Assembly (NCBI GenBank): GCA_900473685.1
Contig: UCNE01000002.1
Span: 62,001 to 126,000, forward strand
Source: Hyphomicrobiales bacterium
GTDB taxonomy: Bacteria; Pseudomonadota; Alphaproteobacteria; Rhizobiales; Rhizobiaceae
Direction: 5' to 3'
Length of the DNA stretch: 64,000 nt
The translations under genes were made by a program, and so were the position numbers. Below are positions 8,874 to 20,949 of this stretch, one piece after another (the first letter of the stretch is position 1; every line of letters starts with the position of its first letter). The notes beneath the pieces are model-generated. The model ran no database searches, was not told the origin of the DNA, and was given only the letters and a program-made list of their open reading frames with translations.

Positions 8874-10163
8874 ATGCAAACAGACGCGCAGCAATTTCCG
8901 GGCTTTTGCCGAGACTGCCTGACGGGCCAGCCGGCCGGCATTCGCCGTTGCCGGGCCTGCGGCAGCCCGCGCCTGCTCTATCATTCCGAACTCTACCAGC
9001 TGACGCTCGCCCATATCGACTGCGATGCCTTTTATGCGTCGGTGGAAAAACGCGACAATCCGGACCTTGCCGACAAGCCGGTGATCATCGGTGGCGGCAA
9101 GCGCGGCGTGGTCTCCACCGCTTGCTACATCGCCCGCATCCATGGCGTCCGTTCGGCCATGCCGATGTTCAAGGCGCTGGAGGCCTGTCCGCAGGCTGTC
9201 GTCATCAAGCCGGACATGGAAAAATATGTGCGGGTCGGCCGCCAGGTGCGCCTGCTGATGCAGGAACTGACACCGCTGGTACAGCCGCTGTCGATCGACG
9301 AGGCCTTTCTGGAGCTCAAGGGCACCGAGCGGCTGCATCACGATCCCCCTGCCCGGACGCTCGCAAAATTCGCCCGCCGGATCGAACAGGAAATCGGCAT
9401 CACTGTCTCGGTCGGCCTGTCCTATTGCAAGTTCCTCGCCAAGGTGGCGTCGGATTTGCAGAAGCCGCGCGGCTTTTCCGTGATCGGTGCGGCAGAAGCG
9501 CTGGATTTCCTCAAAGACAGGCCGGTGACGCTGATCTGGGGTGTCGGCAAGGCCTTTGCAGCCACCCTGGAGCGCGACGGCATCCGCACCATCGGCCAGT
9601 TGCAGACAATGGAGGAAACCGACCTGATGAAGCGCTATGGCACGATGGGCCAGCGCCTCTACCGGCTATCACGCGGACAGGACGAGCGTACCGTCGATAT
9701 CGACGGCGAAGCCAAGAGCGTTTCCTCGGAGACGACCTTCAACGACGATCTCTGCGACTACGACGATCTGGTCACGCATCTGCGCCGGTTGAGCGAACAG
9801 GTGGCACACCGGCTGCGCAAGGCCGACATTGCCGGCCAGACGGTCGTGCTGAAGCTGAAGACGGCCGACTTCAAAAGCCGGACGCGTAACCGCCGCCTCG
9901 ACAGCCCGACCCGGCTTGCCGACCGCATATTCCGCACCGGCATGCAACTGCTCGACAAGGAAGCCGACGGTACCAAGTTCCGGCTGATCGGCATCGGCGT
10001 CTCCGACCTTTCCAACCCCGACCTTGCCGATCCGCCCGATCTCGTCGATACGCAGGCGACCCGGCGCGCGGCGGCCGAAGCCGCGATCAATACCCTGCGC
10101 GACAAGTTCGGCAAAGCGACGGTCGAGACCGGCTATACCTTCGGAAAAGGGCGGCGAAAGTAG
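8874..10163 (+). CDS. dinB: DNA polymerase IV (Y-family) with N-terminal zinc-finger-like segment
   Basis: A 429-residue translesion polymerase induced by DNA damage. The catalytic palm residues are present: [12 protein letters not shown] with the first metal-binding Asp (about residue 50) and [10 protein letters not shown] (about 141-150). The steric-gate region follows in DAFYASVE. Fingers, thumb and little-finger domains continue to the C terminus. Unusually for E. coli DinB, about 40 residues precede the palm and carry CRDC (12-15) and CRAC (26-29), a likely zinc-binding knuckle. The LexA box six bases upstream fixes regulation and supports the ATG at 8874. Confidence 0.93.
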   Translation: MQTDAQQFPGFCRDCLTGQPAGIRRCRACGSPRLLYHSELYQLTLAHIDCDAFYASVEKRDNPDLADKPVIIGGGKRGVVSTACYIARIHGVRSAMPMFKALEACPQAVVIKPDMEKYVRVGRQVRLLMQELTPLVQPLSIDEAFLELKGTERLHHDPPARTLAKFARRIEQEIGITVSVGLSYCKFLAKVASDLQKPRGFSVIGAAEALDFLKDRPVTLIWGVGKAFAATLERDGIRTIGQLQTMEETDLMKRYGTMGQRLYRLSRGQDERTVDIDGEAKSVSSETTFNDDLCDYDDLVTHLRRLSEQVAHRLRKADIAGQTVVLKLKTADFKSRTRNRRLDSPTRLADRIFRTGMQLLDKEADGTKFRLIGIGVSDLSNPDLADPPDLVDTQATRRAAAEAAINTLRDKFGKATVETGYTFGKGRRK

Positions 10164-10251
10164 CCGGCTTCACATTCCCGTGTTCCGTACGGAACTGCAA
10201 AGTTTCCTTAAACCTCTCAGGCTAGGCTCATCTTCTGTTTCCTGCGCCCGG

Positions 10252-11490
10252 ATGTTCCTGATGGTTTTGCGTTTTACATTTGGTCTCGGCTTCGCCCTCG
10301 CTTTATCTGCCAGCGTTGCGTTTGCCAGCGAGAAGGCACCCCTGCAGATCGTTGTTTCCAGGGACCAGCAATCGCTGGTGGTCTATGACGGCAATACGGT
10401 GGTCGCCACCTCGAATGTTTCGACGGGAAAAGCCGGCCATTCGACGCCCACAGGCATTTTCTCGATCCTGGAAAAACGCCGCTTCCACAAATCGAACATT
10501 TATTCGAATGCGCCGATGCCGTTCATGCAGCGGCTGACCTGGTCGGGCATCGCACTGCACGCTTCCAACCACGTTCCGAGCTATCCGGCCTCGCATGGCT
10601 GCGTGCGGATGCCGGACGCCTTTGCCAAGCAGCTGTTCAAGATGACGGGGCGCGGGGCGCATGTCCTGATCTCGGACCGTCAATTGACGCCCGTGGCCAT
10701 CTCCGATCCGTTCCTGTTCCAGCCCAAGGGGAAAGAGCCGGAATTGCTCTCGGACGCCACGCTGCGGCCAAGCGTTTCGCAAGTTCAAACGCAATCCGTC
10801 GAAGTGGCCACGATCGAGCCGACACGGGAAAAACCGGCGGCCGTCGAAACGAAACGCGAACCGCCGATCCGGATGCTGATCACCCATCGCGGTCTGCGCG
10901 AAATCACCATGGATATGCAGAGCCTGCTCAACGAACTCGGTTATGCCGCCGGCCTTGCTGATGGCTATGCCGGCGTGCAGACGACAGACGCCATCAAGGC
11001 GTTCCAGGCTGCGGAAAAACTGACCGTCGATGGCAAGCCGACGTCCGTCTTTATCGATGCACTCTATGCCAAGGCGGGCAAAGGCAAGCCGCCGAACGGC
11101 CAGCTTCTCGTTCGCCGCGATTTCGAGCCGCTGTTCGAAACACCGGTGTTGATCGACAAGCCGGAAATCGCGCTCGGCACGCATTTTTTCCAGTTCCAGA
11201 ACGTCAGCGCCGCCACCGGCAAGGGTGAATGGTTCGCCATGACGCTCGACAACACTTTGCCTGGCCCCATGAAAAAGCGCCTTGGCATCACCGTCGAGGA
11301 AGACCCGATGGCCTTCAATGCTGCCGAGCGCACGCTTGACCGGATCACAATGCCGGACGAAACGCGCCAGCGGATCGAGGAACTGCTCGCCGAAGGTTCG
11401 TCGCTGACCGTCTCCGACATGGGGCTCGGCCAGGAAACAGGTGCCGGCACGGATTTCGTGACCGTCACCCGCACCCGCTCAAAACCCTGA
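10252..11490 (+). CDS. Exported L,D-transpeptidase with peptidoglycan-binding domain
   Basis: A 412-residue periplasmic protein that probably forms or remodels L,D cross-links in peptidoglycan. A signal peptide (about 1-23, ending VAFA) is followed by a YkuD catalytic domain with the signature HASNHVPSYPASHGCVRM, giving the catalytic His and Cys near residues 103-120. A variable linker leads to a peptidoglycan-binding-like repeat (about 215-265; LLNELGYAAGLADGYAGVQT). The last 140 residues are not assigned. ATG at 10252 and 10261 are both possible; longer frames start inside dinB and are rejected. It converges on dnaE, nine bases away. Confidence 0.88.
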   Translation: MFLMVLRFTFGLGFALALSASVAFASEKAPLQIVVSRDQQSLVVYDGNTVVATSNVSTGKAGHSTPTGIFSILEKRRFHKSNIYSNAPMPFMQRLTWSGIALHASNHVPSYPASHGCVRMPDAFAKQLFKMTGRGAHVLISDRQLTPVAISDPFLFQPKGKEPELLSDATLRPSVSQVQTQSVEVATIEPTREKPAAVETKREPPIRMLITHRGLREITMDMQSLLNELGYAAGLADGYAGVQTTDAIKAFQAAEKLTVDGKPTSVFIDALYAKAGKGKPPNGQLLVRRDFEPLFETPVLIDKPEIALGTHFFQFQNVSAATGKGEWFAMTLDNTLPGPMKKRLGITVEEDPMAFNAAERTLDRITMPDETRQRIEELLAEGSSLTVSDMGLGQETGAGTDFVTVTRTRSKP

Positions 11491-11499
11491 CGGCGTGAT

Positions 11500-15006
<3,507 letters not shown>

Positions 15007-15184
15007 GGCACACCCCGATTCCTATCAAGGCCTCAGGATATCCCGTTTCCACCCGCAGATGTCCAGTTTTCATCCACTATGCGGCAGCATTTTCAAACCG
15101 GACATGGCTTGTCCACAGTCCCAGCCCCTCCCCATTTCCGCGCGGCGGCGAATGCGCAGAAATGGCCGGTGGCTGCCGCCGTTT

Positions 15185-15271
15185 TTACATCCCGATGACA
15201 ATGATCGAAAAGCTGGCGATGAACATGGCGATGGAGGTCAAAGCGGCGAGATCACGAATGAAGTCAGTCAT
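15185..15271 (-). CDS. SOS-controlled 28-residue membrane peptide
   Basis: An ATG at 15271 opens a 28-codon frame ending in TAA at 15185. The peptide starts MTDFIRDLAALTSIAMFIAS and continues with a run of Phe, Ser, Ile and Val to a final Gly-Met. A short polar N terminus (residues 1-7) precedes one hydrophobic helix (about 8-28) that would span the inner membrane. A GGGAG ribosome-binding site lies at good spacing. A sigma70-like promoter (TTGACG, 17 bp, CATTAT) gives a leader of about 23 nt, and two overlapping perfect LexA boxes cover it. Caulobacter SidA is a 29-residue, LexA-controlled membrane protein that blocks division; I infer a possible analogue, not proven homology. Confidence 0.75.
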   Translation of the reverse strand: MTDFIRDLAALTSIAMFIASFSIIVIGM

Positions 15272-15294
15272 TGGTTGGCTCCCTTTTCCTTTAT

Positions 15295-15320
15295 GTTCTC
15301 ATAATGTTCTATTTATGTTC
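15295..15320. promoter_or_regulatory. Two overlapping LexA boxes (tandem SOS operator)
   Basis: Three GTTC tetramers at 15295-15298, 15306-15309 and 15317-15320 are each separated by exactly 7 bases, forming two perfect GTTC-N7-GTTC operators that share the middle half-site. They cover the promoter of the 28-codon gene on the - strand. They also lie about 150 bp upstream of the exported-protein gene on the + strand. Confidence 0.9.
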
Positions 15321-15329
15321 ACGCGTCAA
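15301..15329 (-). promoter_or_regulatory. Sigma70-like promoter of the SOS small-peptide gene
   Basis: On the - strand, TTGACG (15329-15324) and CATTAT (15306-15301) are separated by exactly 17 bp. The predicted start is near 15294, about 23 nt before the ATG at 15271. Both LexA boxes overlap the spacer and the -10 element. Confidence 0.7.
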
Positions 15330-15472
15330 GCAGCAACTGCAAATCTTCGGTACGCCAGAATGGGAGATGGTAAACACTTTCCATCCGCTGCTCTCGGCGA
15401 GACAGCCGGTATCTGGACGCCGGCCGGATGGCCGATTAGTCTGCGCTCCAAACGCAAATCGGGGAATGATTG

Positions 15473-16054
15473 ATGAAGATGTCACTGGCCGTAATGACGA
15501 CACTGCTCAGCCTATCCGCGATTGCGGCACAGGCGGCAGACGCCATCGATCCGGATCGCATAATCTATGCTGCAACGGGCGATTGGGACAAGGACGGCAG
15601 TTCGGACCTGGCCATGCTGGTGGCGCCAGCAGCGGGCAGCGATGAGGATAACGCTGTTTATATCTATCTCAATGACGGCCGCACTGACCGGCTGAAACTG
15701 AAGACCGTGGTGCCGAACAAGGTCTGGGGCGATCTGATCATGGCCGGGCGGGCGCCATCGATCAGCGCCCTTCAGAATGGCTCGATCCTGATTACCACCC
15801 ACAACGATTCCATCGGCCGCGACCGCTGGGAACAGAAGCTGACGATCGCCTATCGCAACTTCGACTTCGCCGTGGCTGGATATACCTACACGTCCTATGA
15901 CACGCTCAACCCGGACGATACCACGGACTGCGATTTCAACGTGCTGACCGGCAAGGGTATGCGTAACGGCAAGCCGATCGCGACCAATGGCGAGCTGATT
16001 TTCCTCAAGGACTGGACAGACGATCGCGGCCAGAAGGTCTGTGGTGTGGAGTAA
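15473..16054 (+). CDS. Exported protein with FG-GAP/VCBS-like calcium-binding motif, function unknown
   Basis: A 193-residue protein with a clear signal peptide (about residues 1-22, ending AAQA). A mature-part motif GDWDKDGSSDLAML (about 36-49) matches the DxDxDG calcium loop of FG-GAP/VCBS-type repeats. No further domain is recognised. The ATG at 15473 follows a GGGGAA ribosome-binding site. The gene is on the + strand, between genes transcribed in the opposite direction. The tandem LexA operator lies upstream but is spaced for the - strand peptide, so SOS control of this gene is only possible, not shown. Confidence 0.7.
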   Translation: MKMSLAVMTTLLSLSAIAAQAADAIDPDRIIYAATGDWDKDGSSDLAMLVAPAAGSDEDNAVYIYLNDGRTDRLKLKTVVPNKVWGDLIMAGRAPSISALQNGSILITTHNDSIGRDRWEQKLTIAYRNFDFAVAGYTYTSYDTLNPDDTTDCDFNVLTGKGMRNGKPIATNGELIFLKDWTDDRGQKVCGVE

Positions 16055-16090
16055 TTACCCACAGCCCGCGTCTCCGGTACGCGGCCAGAC

Positions 16091-16774
16091 CTAGAGCTCG
16101 ACGACCTTGCCATCCTCGATGGTGACGCGACGGTCCATGCGGGAGGCCAGTTCGTAATTGTGGGTGGCGATCATGGCTGCCAGGCCCGACTGGCGCACCA
16201 GCGCCTCCAGTGCCTCAAAAACGTAACCGGCGGTTTCCGGGTCGAGATTTCCGGTCGGCTCGTCGGCCAGGAGCACCAGCGGCGCATTGGCGACTGCGCG
16301 GGCAATGGCGACGCGCTGCTGCTCGCCGCCGGACAATTCCGACGGGCGATGTTCGGCACGGTGGCCGATGCGCATGTAATCCAGCAGTGCGGCCGCACGC
16401 TCACGCGCCTCGGCCTTGTTGAGACCGGCAATCAGCTGCGGCATCATGATGTTTTCGATGGCCGTGAATTCCGGCAGCAGATGATGGAACTGGTAGACGA
16501 AGCCGATGTCGTTGCGGCGGATGGCCGTGCGCTTCTCGTCGCCGAGCGTGCCACAGGACTGGCCGTTGATCAGCACTTCGCCGCCGTCAGGACGCTCGAG
16601 CAGGCCGGCCAGATGCAACAGCGTCGACTTGCCGGTGCCGGACGGCGCAACAAGCGCCACAGTCTGTCCGCCATAAAGCGAAAAGTCGGCGCCCTTCAGG
16701 ATCGACAGGGTTTCGTCACCCTGGCTGTAGTGGCGTTCGACGCCGGAAAGCTGCAATGCCACGCGCGCATTCAT
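16091..16774 (-). CDS. lolD: Lipoprotein-releasing ABC transporter ATP-binding protein
   Basis: A 227-residue ATPase of the Lol system, which extracts outer-membrane lipoproteins from the inner membrane. The Walker A is APSGTGKST (about residues 38-46), the ABC signature [14 protein letters not shown] and the Walker [13 protein letters not shown]. The length matches LolD from the ATG at 16774; an upstream TTG at 16792 would add six residues and abut the permease stop. It is co-transcribed with the permease gene directly upstream. Confidence 0.94.
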   Translation of the reverse strand: MNARVALQLSGVERHYSQGDETLSILKGADFSLYGGQTVALVAPSGTGKSTLLHLAGLLERPDGGEVLINGQSCGTLGDEKRTAIRRNDIGFVYQFHHLLPEFTAIENIMMPQLIAGLNKAEARERAAALLDYMRIGHRAEHRPSELSGGEQQRVAIARAVANAPLVLLADEPTGNLDPETAGYVFEALEALVRQSGLAAMIATHNYELASRMDRRVTIEDGKVVEL

Positions 16775-16792
16775 CGTGTCTGAAATCCCCAA

Positions 16793-18100
16793 TTATTCGT
16801 AGCGCAGAGCCTGAACCGGATCGAGGCGCGAAGCGCGCCAGGCCGGAAAGATCGTGGCAAGAAAGGACAGGCCGATGGCCATGAGCACGACTGATGTGGT
16901 CTCGCCCAGGTTCATGTCGGCCGGAAGCTGGCTCAGGAAATAGAGTTCGGGATTGAACAGGGTCGTGCCCGAAATCCAGGAAAAGAACTGGCGGATGGAC
17001 TCGATATTGACGCAGACGATCACGCCGAGCAGAACCCCCGCCATGGTGCCGACAATACCGATCGCCGCCCCTGTCATGAAGAATATCCGCATGATGGCGC
17101 CCGACGATGCGCCCATGGTGCGCAGAATGGCGATGTCGCTACCCTTATCCTTCACCAGCATGATCAGGCCGGAGACGATATTGAGCGCCGCCACCAGAAT
17201 GATCAGCGTCAGGATCATGAACATGACATTGCGCTCGACCTGAAGCGCAGAGAAAAAGGTCTTGTTGCGGTCGCGCCAGTCGCTGATCAGCACCTGGCGG
17301 CCCGCCGCATCCTCGATCGGCTGGCGCAGATCATCGACCAGATCTGGATTGGTGACGAACAGCTCGATCGACTGAGCGATGCCTTCGGCATTGAAATAGA
17401 GTTGCGCTTCTTCGAGCGGCATGAAGATGATCGAGGCGTCATATTCCGACATGCCGATCTCGAAGATCGCCGAGACGGTATAGGATTTGACGCGAGGATT
17501 GACGCCCATCGGGGTGATGTCGCCTTCCGGCGCCACCAGCGTGATCGTGCCGCCGGCGGTAATGCCGAGTTGCTGGGCCATGCGAGAGCCGATTGCAACG
17601 CCGGTGCCAGCGGCATAACCGACGAGATCGCCGGACTGGATATGATCGGAAATCGACTTCATCTTGGCCAAATCGTCGGCCCGCACGCCACGCACCAGCG
17701 CGCCCGTCCCGGCGCCGCCCGGACCGGAGGCCAGCGTCTGGCCTTCGATCATCGGGATCGCCATGGTGACGCCCTTGACGCCGGAGAACTTGGTCGCGAG
17801 ATCGGCGTAGTTATCGAGCGGCCCATCCAGTGGCTGAACGATCATATGGCCGTTGATGCCGAGGATGCGCGAGATCAGCTCGGTGCGAAAACCGTTCATC
17901 ACGGCCATGACGATGATCAACGTCGCCACACCGAGCATGATGCCGATGAACGAAAACCCGGCAATCACCGAAATAAACGCTTCCTTGCGGCGCGAGCGCA
18001 GATAGCGCCAGGCCACCATGCGCTCGAATGTGGAAAACGGACGGCTCGACGGCGCCTGAGCGGTCGCTGCCTTTTCCTGTTCTAGCGTCGCAGCGCTCAT
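16793..18100 (-). CDS. lolC: Lipoprotein-releasing ABC transporter permease (LolC/LolE family)
   Basis: A 435-residue inner-membrane permease of the LolC/E (FtsX-like, MacB-core) family, partner of LolD. One N-terminal transmembrane helix (about 45-70), a large periplasmic domain (about 75-290) and three C-terminal helices (FMILTLIILVAALNIVSGLIM and the two following) are evident. Only one permease gene is present here, consistent with a homodimeric LolC/E hybrid in alphaproteobacteria. The start at 18100 (MSAATLEQEK) avoids overlap with proS, which ends 11 bp upstream. A proS-lolC-lolD order is typical of rhizobia. Confidence 0.92.
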   Translation of the reverse strand: MSAATLEQEKAATAQAPSSRPFSTFERMVAWRYLRSRRKEAFISVIAGFSFIGIMLGVATLIIVMAVMNGFRTELISRILGINGHMIVQPLDGPLDNYADLATKFSGVKGVTMAIPMIEGQTLASGPGGAGTGALVRGVRADDLAKMKSISDHIQSGDLVGYAAGTGVAIGSRMAQQLGITAGGTITLVAPEGDITPMGVNPRVKSYTVSAIFEIGMSEYDASIIFMPLEEAQLYFNAEGIAQSIELFVTNPDLVDDLRQPIEDAAGRQVLISDWRDRNKTFFSALQVERNVMFMILTLIILVAALNIVSGLIMLVKDKGSDIAILRTMGASSGAIMRIFFMTGAAIGIVGTMAGVLLGVIVCVNIESIRQFFSWISGTTLFNPELYFLSQLPADMNLGETTSVVLMAIGLSFLATIFPAWRASRLDPVQALRYE

Positions 18101-18111
18101 TCCCTGGTCCC

Positions 18112-19440
18112 TTATTTCGAGGCGGTCAGCTTGTTGATGGCAGCCTCGATCGTCAATGTTTCGCGGGCGCCGGTCTTGCGGTCCTTGAGTTCGACCTCGC
18201 CACTCGCCACCGAGCGTGGACCGGCAATGATCTGCGTGGGAATACCGATCAGGTCGGCGGTCGCAAACTTGGTGCCGGCGCGGTCGTCCTTGTCGTCGTA
18301 GAGCGTATCGAATCCTGCGTTGCCCAGCGCAGCATAGATGGTTTCGCATGCCGCGTCGCAGGCTTCGTCGCCGGATTTCATGTTGATCACAACCGCATCG
18401 AACGGCGCGATCGAGGCCGGCCAGATGATGCCGTTCTCGTCATGCGAGGCTTCGATGATGGCAGGAACCAGCCGGGTCGGGCCGATGCCGTAGGAGCCCA
18501 TATGCACCGTGTGCTCCTTGCCGTCGGGGCCTTGAACCTTGGCGCCCATGGCTTCGGAATATTTGGTGCCGAAGTAGAAGATGTGACCAACTTCGATACC
18601 GCGAGCCGAGACCTTCTGGGCATCGTCGATGGCATTGAAGGCTGCTTCGTCGTGCATCTCGGAAGTGGCGGCATAGAGCGACGTCCACTTGTCGAAGATC
18701 GCCTTCATCGCAGCCGCATCCCAGAAATCGGTATCGTCGGCCGGAATGTCGAAATCGAGGAAGTGCTTGTGGCAAAACACTTCCGATTCACCGGTATCGG
18801 CAAGGATGATGAATTCGTGGCTGAGATCGCCGCCGATTGGGCCGGTATCGGCGCGCATCGGAATGGCGCGCAGACCGAGCCGCGCGAAGGTGCGCAGGTA
18901 GGCGGCGAACATGCGGTTGTAGCTGTCCACAGCGCCTTCGCGGTTGAGATCGAAGGAATAGGCGTCCTTCATCAGGAATTCGCGCGAGCGCATGGTGCCG
19001 AAGCGCGGGCGGCGCTCGTCGCGGAACTTCAGCTGAATATGATAGAGATTGAGCGGCAGATCCTTGTAGGACTTGACGTAGGAACGGAAGACGTCCGTGA
19101 TCATTTCCTCGTTGGTCGGGCCGTAGAGCATGTCACGCTTGTTGCGATCCTTGATCCGCAGCATTTCGTCGCCGTAAGCGTCGTAACGGCCGCTTTCCTG
19201 CCAGAGTTCGGCCGATTGCAGCGTCGGCATCAGGAGTTCGACGGCGCCGGCGCGGTTCTGCTCTTCCCGGATGATCCGGGTCACCTTGTCGAGAACCCGC
19301 TTGCCGAGCGGCAGCCATGTATAGATGCCGGCCGACTGCTGGCGCACCATGCCGGCACGCAGCATCAGCCGGTGCGAGACAATTTCCGCTTCCTTCGGGG
19401 TTTCCTTCAGAATGGGCATGAAAAAGCGGGACAGGCGCAT
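18112..19440 (-). CDS. proS: Prolyl-tRNA synthetase
   Basis: A 442-residue class II synthetase that charges tRNA-Pro. It is the short alphaproteobacterial form lacking the inserted editing domain. It begins [19 protein letters not shown]. Motif 2 is seen in [21 protein letters not shown] and motif 3 in [13 protein letters not shown]; a C-terminal anticodon-binding domain follows. I chose the ATG at 19440 to match the family; an in-frame ATG 33 bases upstream is less likely. About 690 bp separate it from the next - strand gene, so it probably has its own promoter in that gap. Confidence 0.97.
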   Translation of the reverse strand: MRLSRFFMPILKETPKEAEIVSHRLMLRAGMVRQQSAGIYTWLPLGKRVLDKVTRIIREEQNRAGAVELLMPTLQSAELWQESGRYDAYGDEMLRIKDRNKRDMLYGPTNEEMITDVFRSYVKSYKDLPLNLYHIQLKFRDERRPRFGTMRSREFLMKDAYSFDLNREGAVDSYNRMFAAYLRTFARLGLRAIPMRADTGPIGGDLSHEFIILADTGESEVFCHKHFLDFDIPADDTDFWDAAAMKAIFDKWTSLYAATSEMHDEAAFNAIDDAQKVSARGIEVGHIFYFGTKYSEAMGAKVQGPDGKEHTVHMGSYGIGPTRLVPAIIEASHDENGIIWPASIAPFDAVVINMKSGDEACDAACETIYAALGNAGFDTLYDDKDDRAGTKFATADLIGIPTQIIAGPRSVASGEVELKDRKTGARETLTIEAAINKLTASK

Positions 19441-19799
19441 GAACGGGTTCCAGAAGTTAAAAGCACTTCGCACTATCTTTGGAATCGGGCGAAATAACGT
19501 TGAGCCTGCAGGCCCTGCGCACGTGTAAAGCGCGCAAACCGGACACTGCCGTTTGACTGTTTGCCGCGATGATCCGGCCAGCTGATTCCAGAAGGGGACG
19601 CACCGCGCTCAAGCGTTCATAGACGCTTCGCGGCAGGAAGAAAACCCGTCATCTTCTTTGACAAGACATGGGACCGAGCCTGGAAATTCAAGGCAGGGAA
19701 AAACAAAAAACCTGCGTCAAAAAGGCACGGTAGTAACAGGATTTTGACAGAAGTTGTCAACGGAAAAATTTTACTAGAGTGTAGCAAAAATGCAAAAAA

Positions 19800-19990
19800 A
19801 TCGGATGACAACGCATAATGTTTGGGCTAGTTTTGGCCCACAAAAGAGGCAGGGAGATTAAATTCTTGTCGATTTCGCGGTCAAGTCTTGGGAGGATAAG
19901 ATCTTAGGCGCGGTTATACGCAGCCACCGGTAACGGATAAGGATCACGCGATACTTTAAAGAACAAGGCTTTTAGCCTTGTTTTTTTTTG
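19800..19990 (+). ncRNA. Probable trans-acting small RNA ending at an intrinsic terminator
   Basis: A + strand intrinsic terminator lies at 19962-19989 with no protein gene upstream to use it; proS and DUF1467 are both on the other strand. The preceding 150 bases contain a TGGGC/GCCCA hairpin (about 19821-19840) and single-stranded GGGAGG-type stretches (near 19890) able to pair with ribosome-binding sites. The 5' end is uncertain; about 19800-19845 is plausible. From memory, the Sinorhizobium alpha-r9 (Smr9C) sRNA family lies next to proS; I could not check this. Confidence 0.5.
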
Positions 19991-19991
19991 A
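19962..19991 (+). terminator. Strong + strand intrinsic terminator
   Basis: AACAAGGC (19962-19969) pairs with GCCTTGTT (19975-19982) around a TTTTA loop, followed by an uninterrupted run of T to about 19989. The long T-tract is on the + strand only. Confidence 0.9.
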
Positions 19992-20126
19992 CTTTTATAC
20001 TGCATGCCAGAGAACAATAGCGCGCTGACGCCTGAATCGCGGCAATTCTATGGTGCTTTTGTTGGCGCGTTGAGCGAGTGACCGGTAAGCTGCCGCTATC
20101 GTAGCGTCAGCTACAGCGATTATCCC

Positions 20127-20396
20127 TCAATAGAATTTCGGAGCAAACTGCGGGATTGAGTCCAGGCCATAGCCCATACGGACCGAAAGCACATACCAGA
20201 TCGCATGGATCACCGCAGCGAGTACCGAGGTCATCAGGAAGACACGAAGTGCACGAAAACGCGCGGGCGCACTTTCGACACTGCCCGGCACGACTTCATT
20301 TTCCTCTGCCTGCGTCCGCAAGCCGATCGGCAACACGATGAACAAAGCCAGCCACCAGATGATGAAGTAGATCGCGAAGGTGGAAAAGATCGGCAT
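20127..20396 (-). CDS. DUF1467 family small membrane protein
   Basis: An 89-residue protein of the DUF1467 family, function unknown. Two hydrophobic helices are evident (about residues 5-25 and 50-72), separated by an acidic loop rich in Glu. It contains the family-typical WWLALFIVLPIGLRTQAE. The ATG at 20396 is supported by a GGGAG-like sequence upstream. It follows mce and rnj on the same strand, 129 bp after mce, and may be the last gene of the birA-rnj-mce unit. Confidence 0.85.
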   Translation of the reverse strand: MPIFSTFAIYFIIWWLALFIVLPIGLRTQAEENEVVPGSVESAPARFRALRVFLMTSVLAAVIHAIWYVLSVRMGYGLDSIPQFAPKFY

Positions 20397-20525
20397 GGTG
20401 GTCTCTCGTTACGAAGGGAGATGAACGTCTCGCCTCTCGGCATTGCGCGCGTGAGCGGCGTTATAGCGCTTTCGCATCCGCCCGACAAATACTGCGCCCG
20501 ATAAATACCGGCACGCGGTCTTCTG

Positions 20526-20930
20526 TCACACCTGCTCGAGCTCGATCAGCGTGCCGAAGAAATCCTTCGGGTGAAGGAACAGCACCGGCTTGCCATGCGC
20601 GCCGGTCTTTGGATTGCCATCGCCAAGCACCCTGCCCCCCGCGGCCGCCAGACTGTCACGCGCCGCAAGAATGTCCGCCACCTCGTAGCAGATATGGTGC
20701 ATGCCGCCGGAAGGGTTTTTCGCAAGGAATGCCGCAATCGGTGATGCAGCGCCAAGCGGTTCCAGAAGCTCGACCTTGGTATTTTCAAGCGTGACGAAGA
20801 CGACGCTGACCCCGTGCTCCGGCAACGCTTCCGGCTCTGTCACCGAAGCGCCGAGCACCGACCGGTATCGCTCCACCGCTTCGGCAAGATCCGGAACGGC
20901 AAGAGCGATATGGTTGACACGTCCGAGCAT
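20526..20930 (-). CDS. mce: Methylmalonyl-CoA epimerase
   Basis: A 134-residue VOC-fold enzyme that interconverts the 2R and 2S forms of methylmalonyl-CoA in propionyl-CoA catabolism. The family start MLGRVNHIALAVPDLAEAVERY holds the first metal-binding His; HHICYEV supplies the second and LIELEQV at the C terminus the metal-binding Glu. Its length is normal for the family. It begins 19 bp after the rnj stop, so the two are probably co-transcribed. Confidence 0.93.
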   Translation of the reverse strand: MLGRVNHIALAVPDLAEAVERYRSVLGASVTEPEALPEHGVSVVFVTLENTKVELLEPLGAASPIAAFLAKNPSGGMHHICYEVADILAARDSLAAAGGRVLGDGNPKTGAHGKPVLFLHPKDFFGTLIELEQV

Positions 20931-20949
20931 TGGATCCGATCCCGGCCTA

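Larger units (their letters stand above)
19441..20126. other. Intergenic region between proS and DUF1467 gene, containing a probable sRNA
   Basis: About 690 bp with no convincing protein gene. From 19610 to 19860 the composition is AT-richer than in the flanking genes. A perfect inverted repeat, TTGACA-N5-TGTCAA, lies at 19744-19760 and may be an operator or back-to-back -35 elements. A strong + strand terminator at 19962-19989 indicates a + strand transcript that matches no gene. From 19993 to 20126 I see nothing further. Confidence 0.6.

Noticed and set aside
15120-15187. GC-rich stem followed by T run after the small SOS gene
   Set aside because: The T-tract is on the + strand, where no transcript is expected; it does not fit as terminator of the - strand peptide gene.
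15162-15473. A 103-residue + strand frame over the SOS region
   Set aside because: It runs through the LexA operator and promoter, has no good ribosome-binding site, and its composition is not protein-like.
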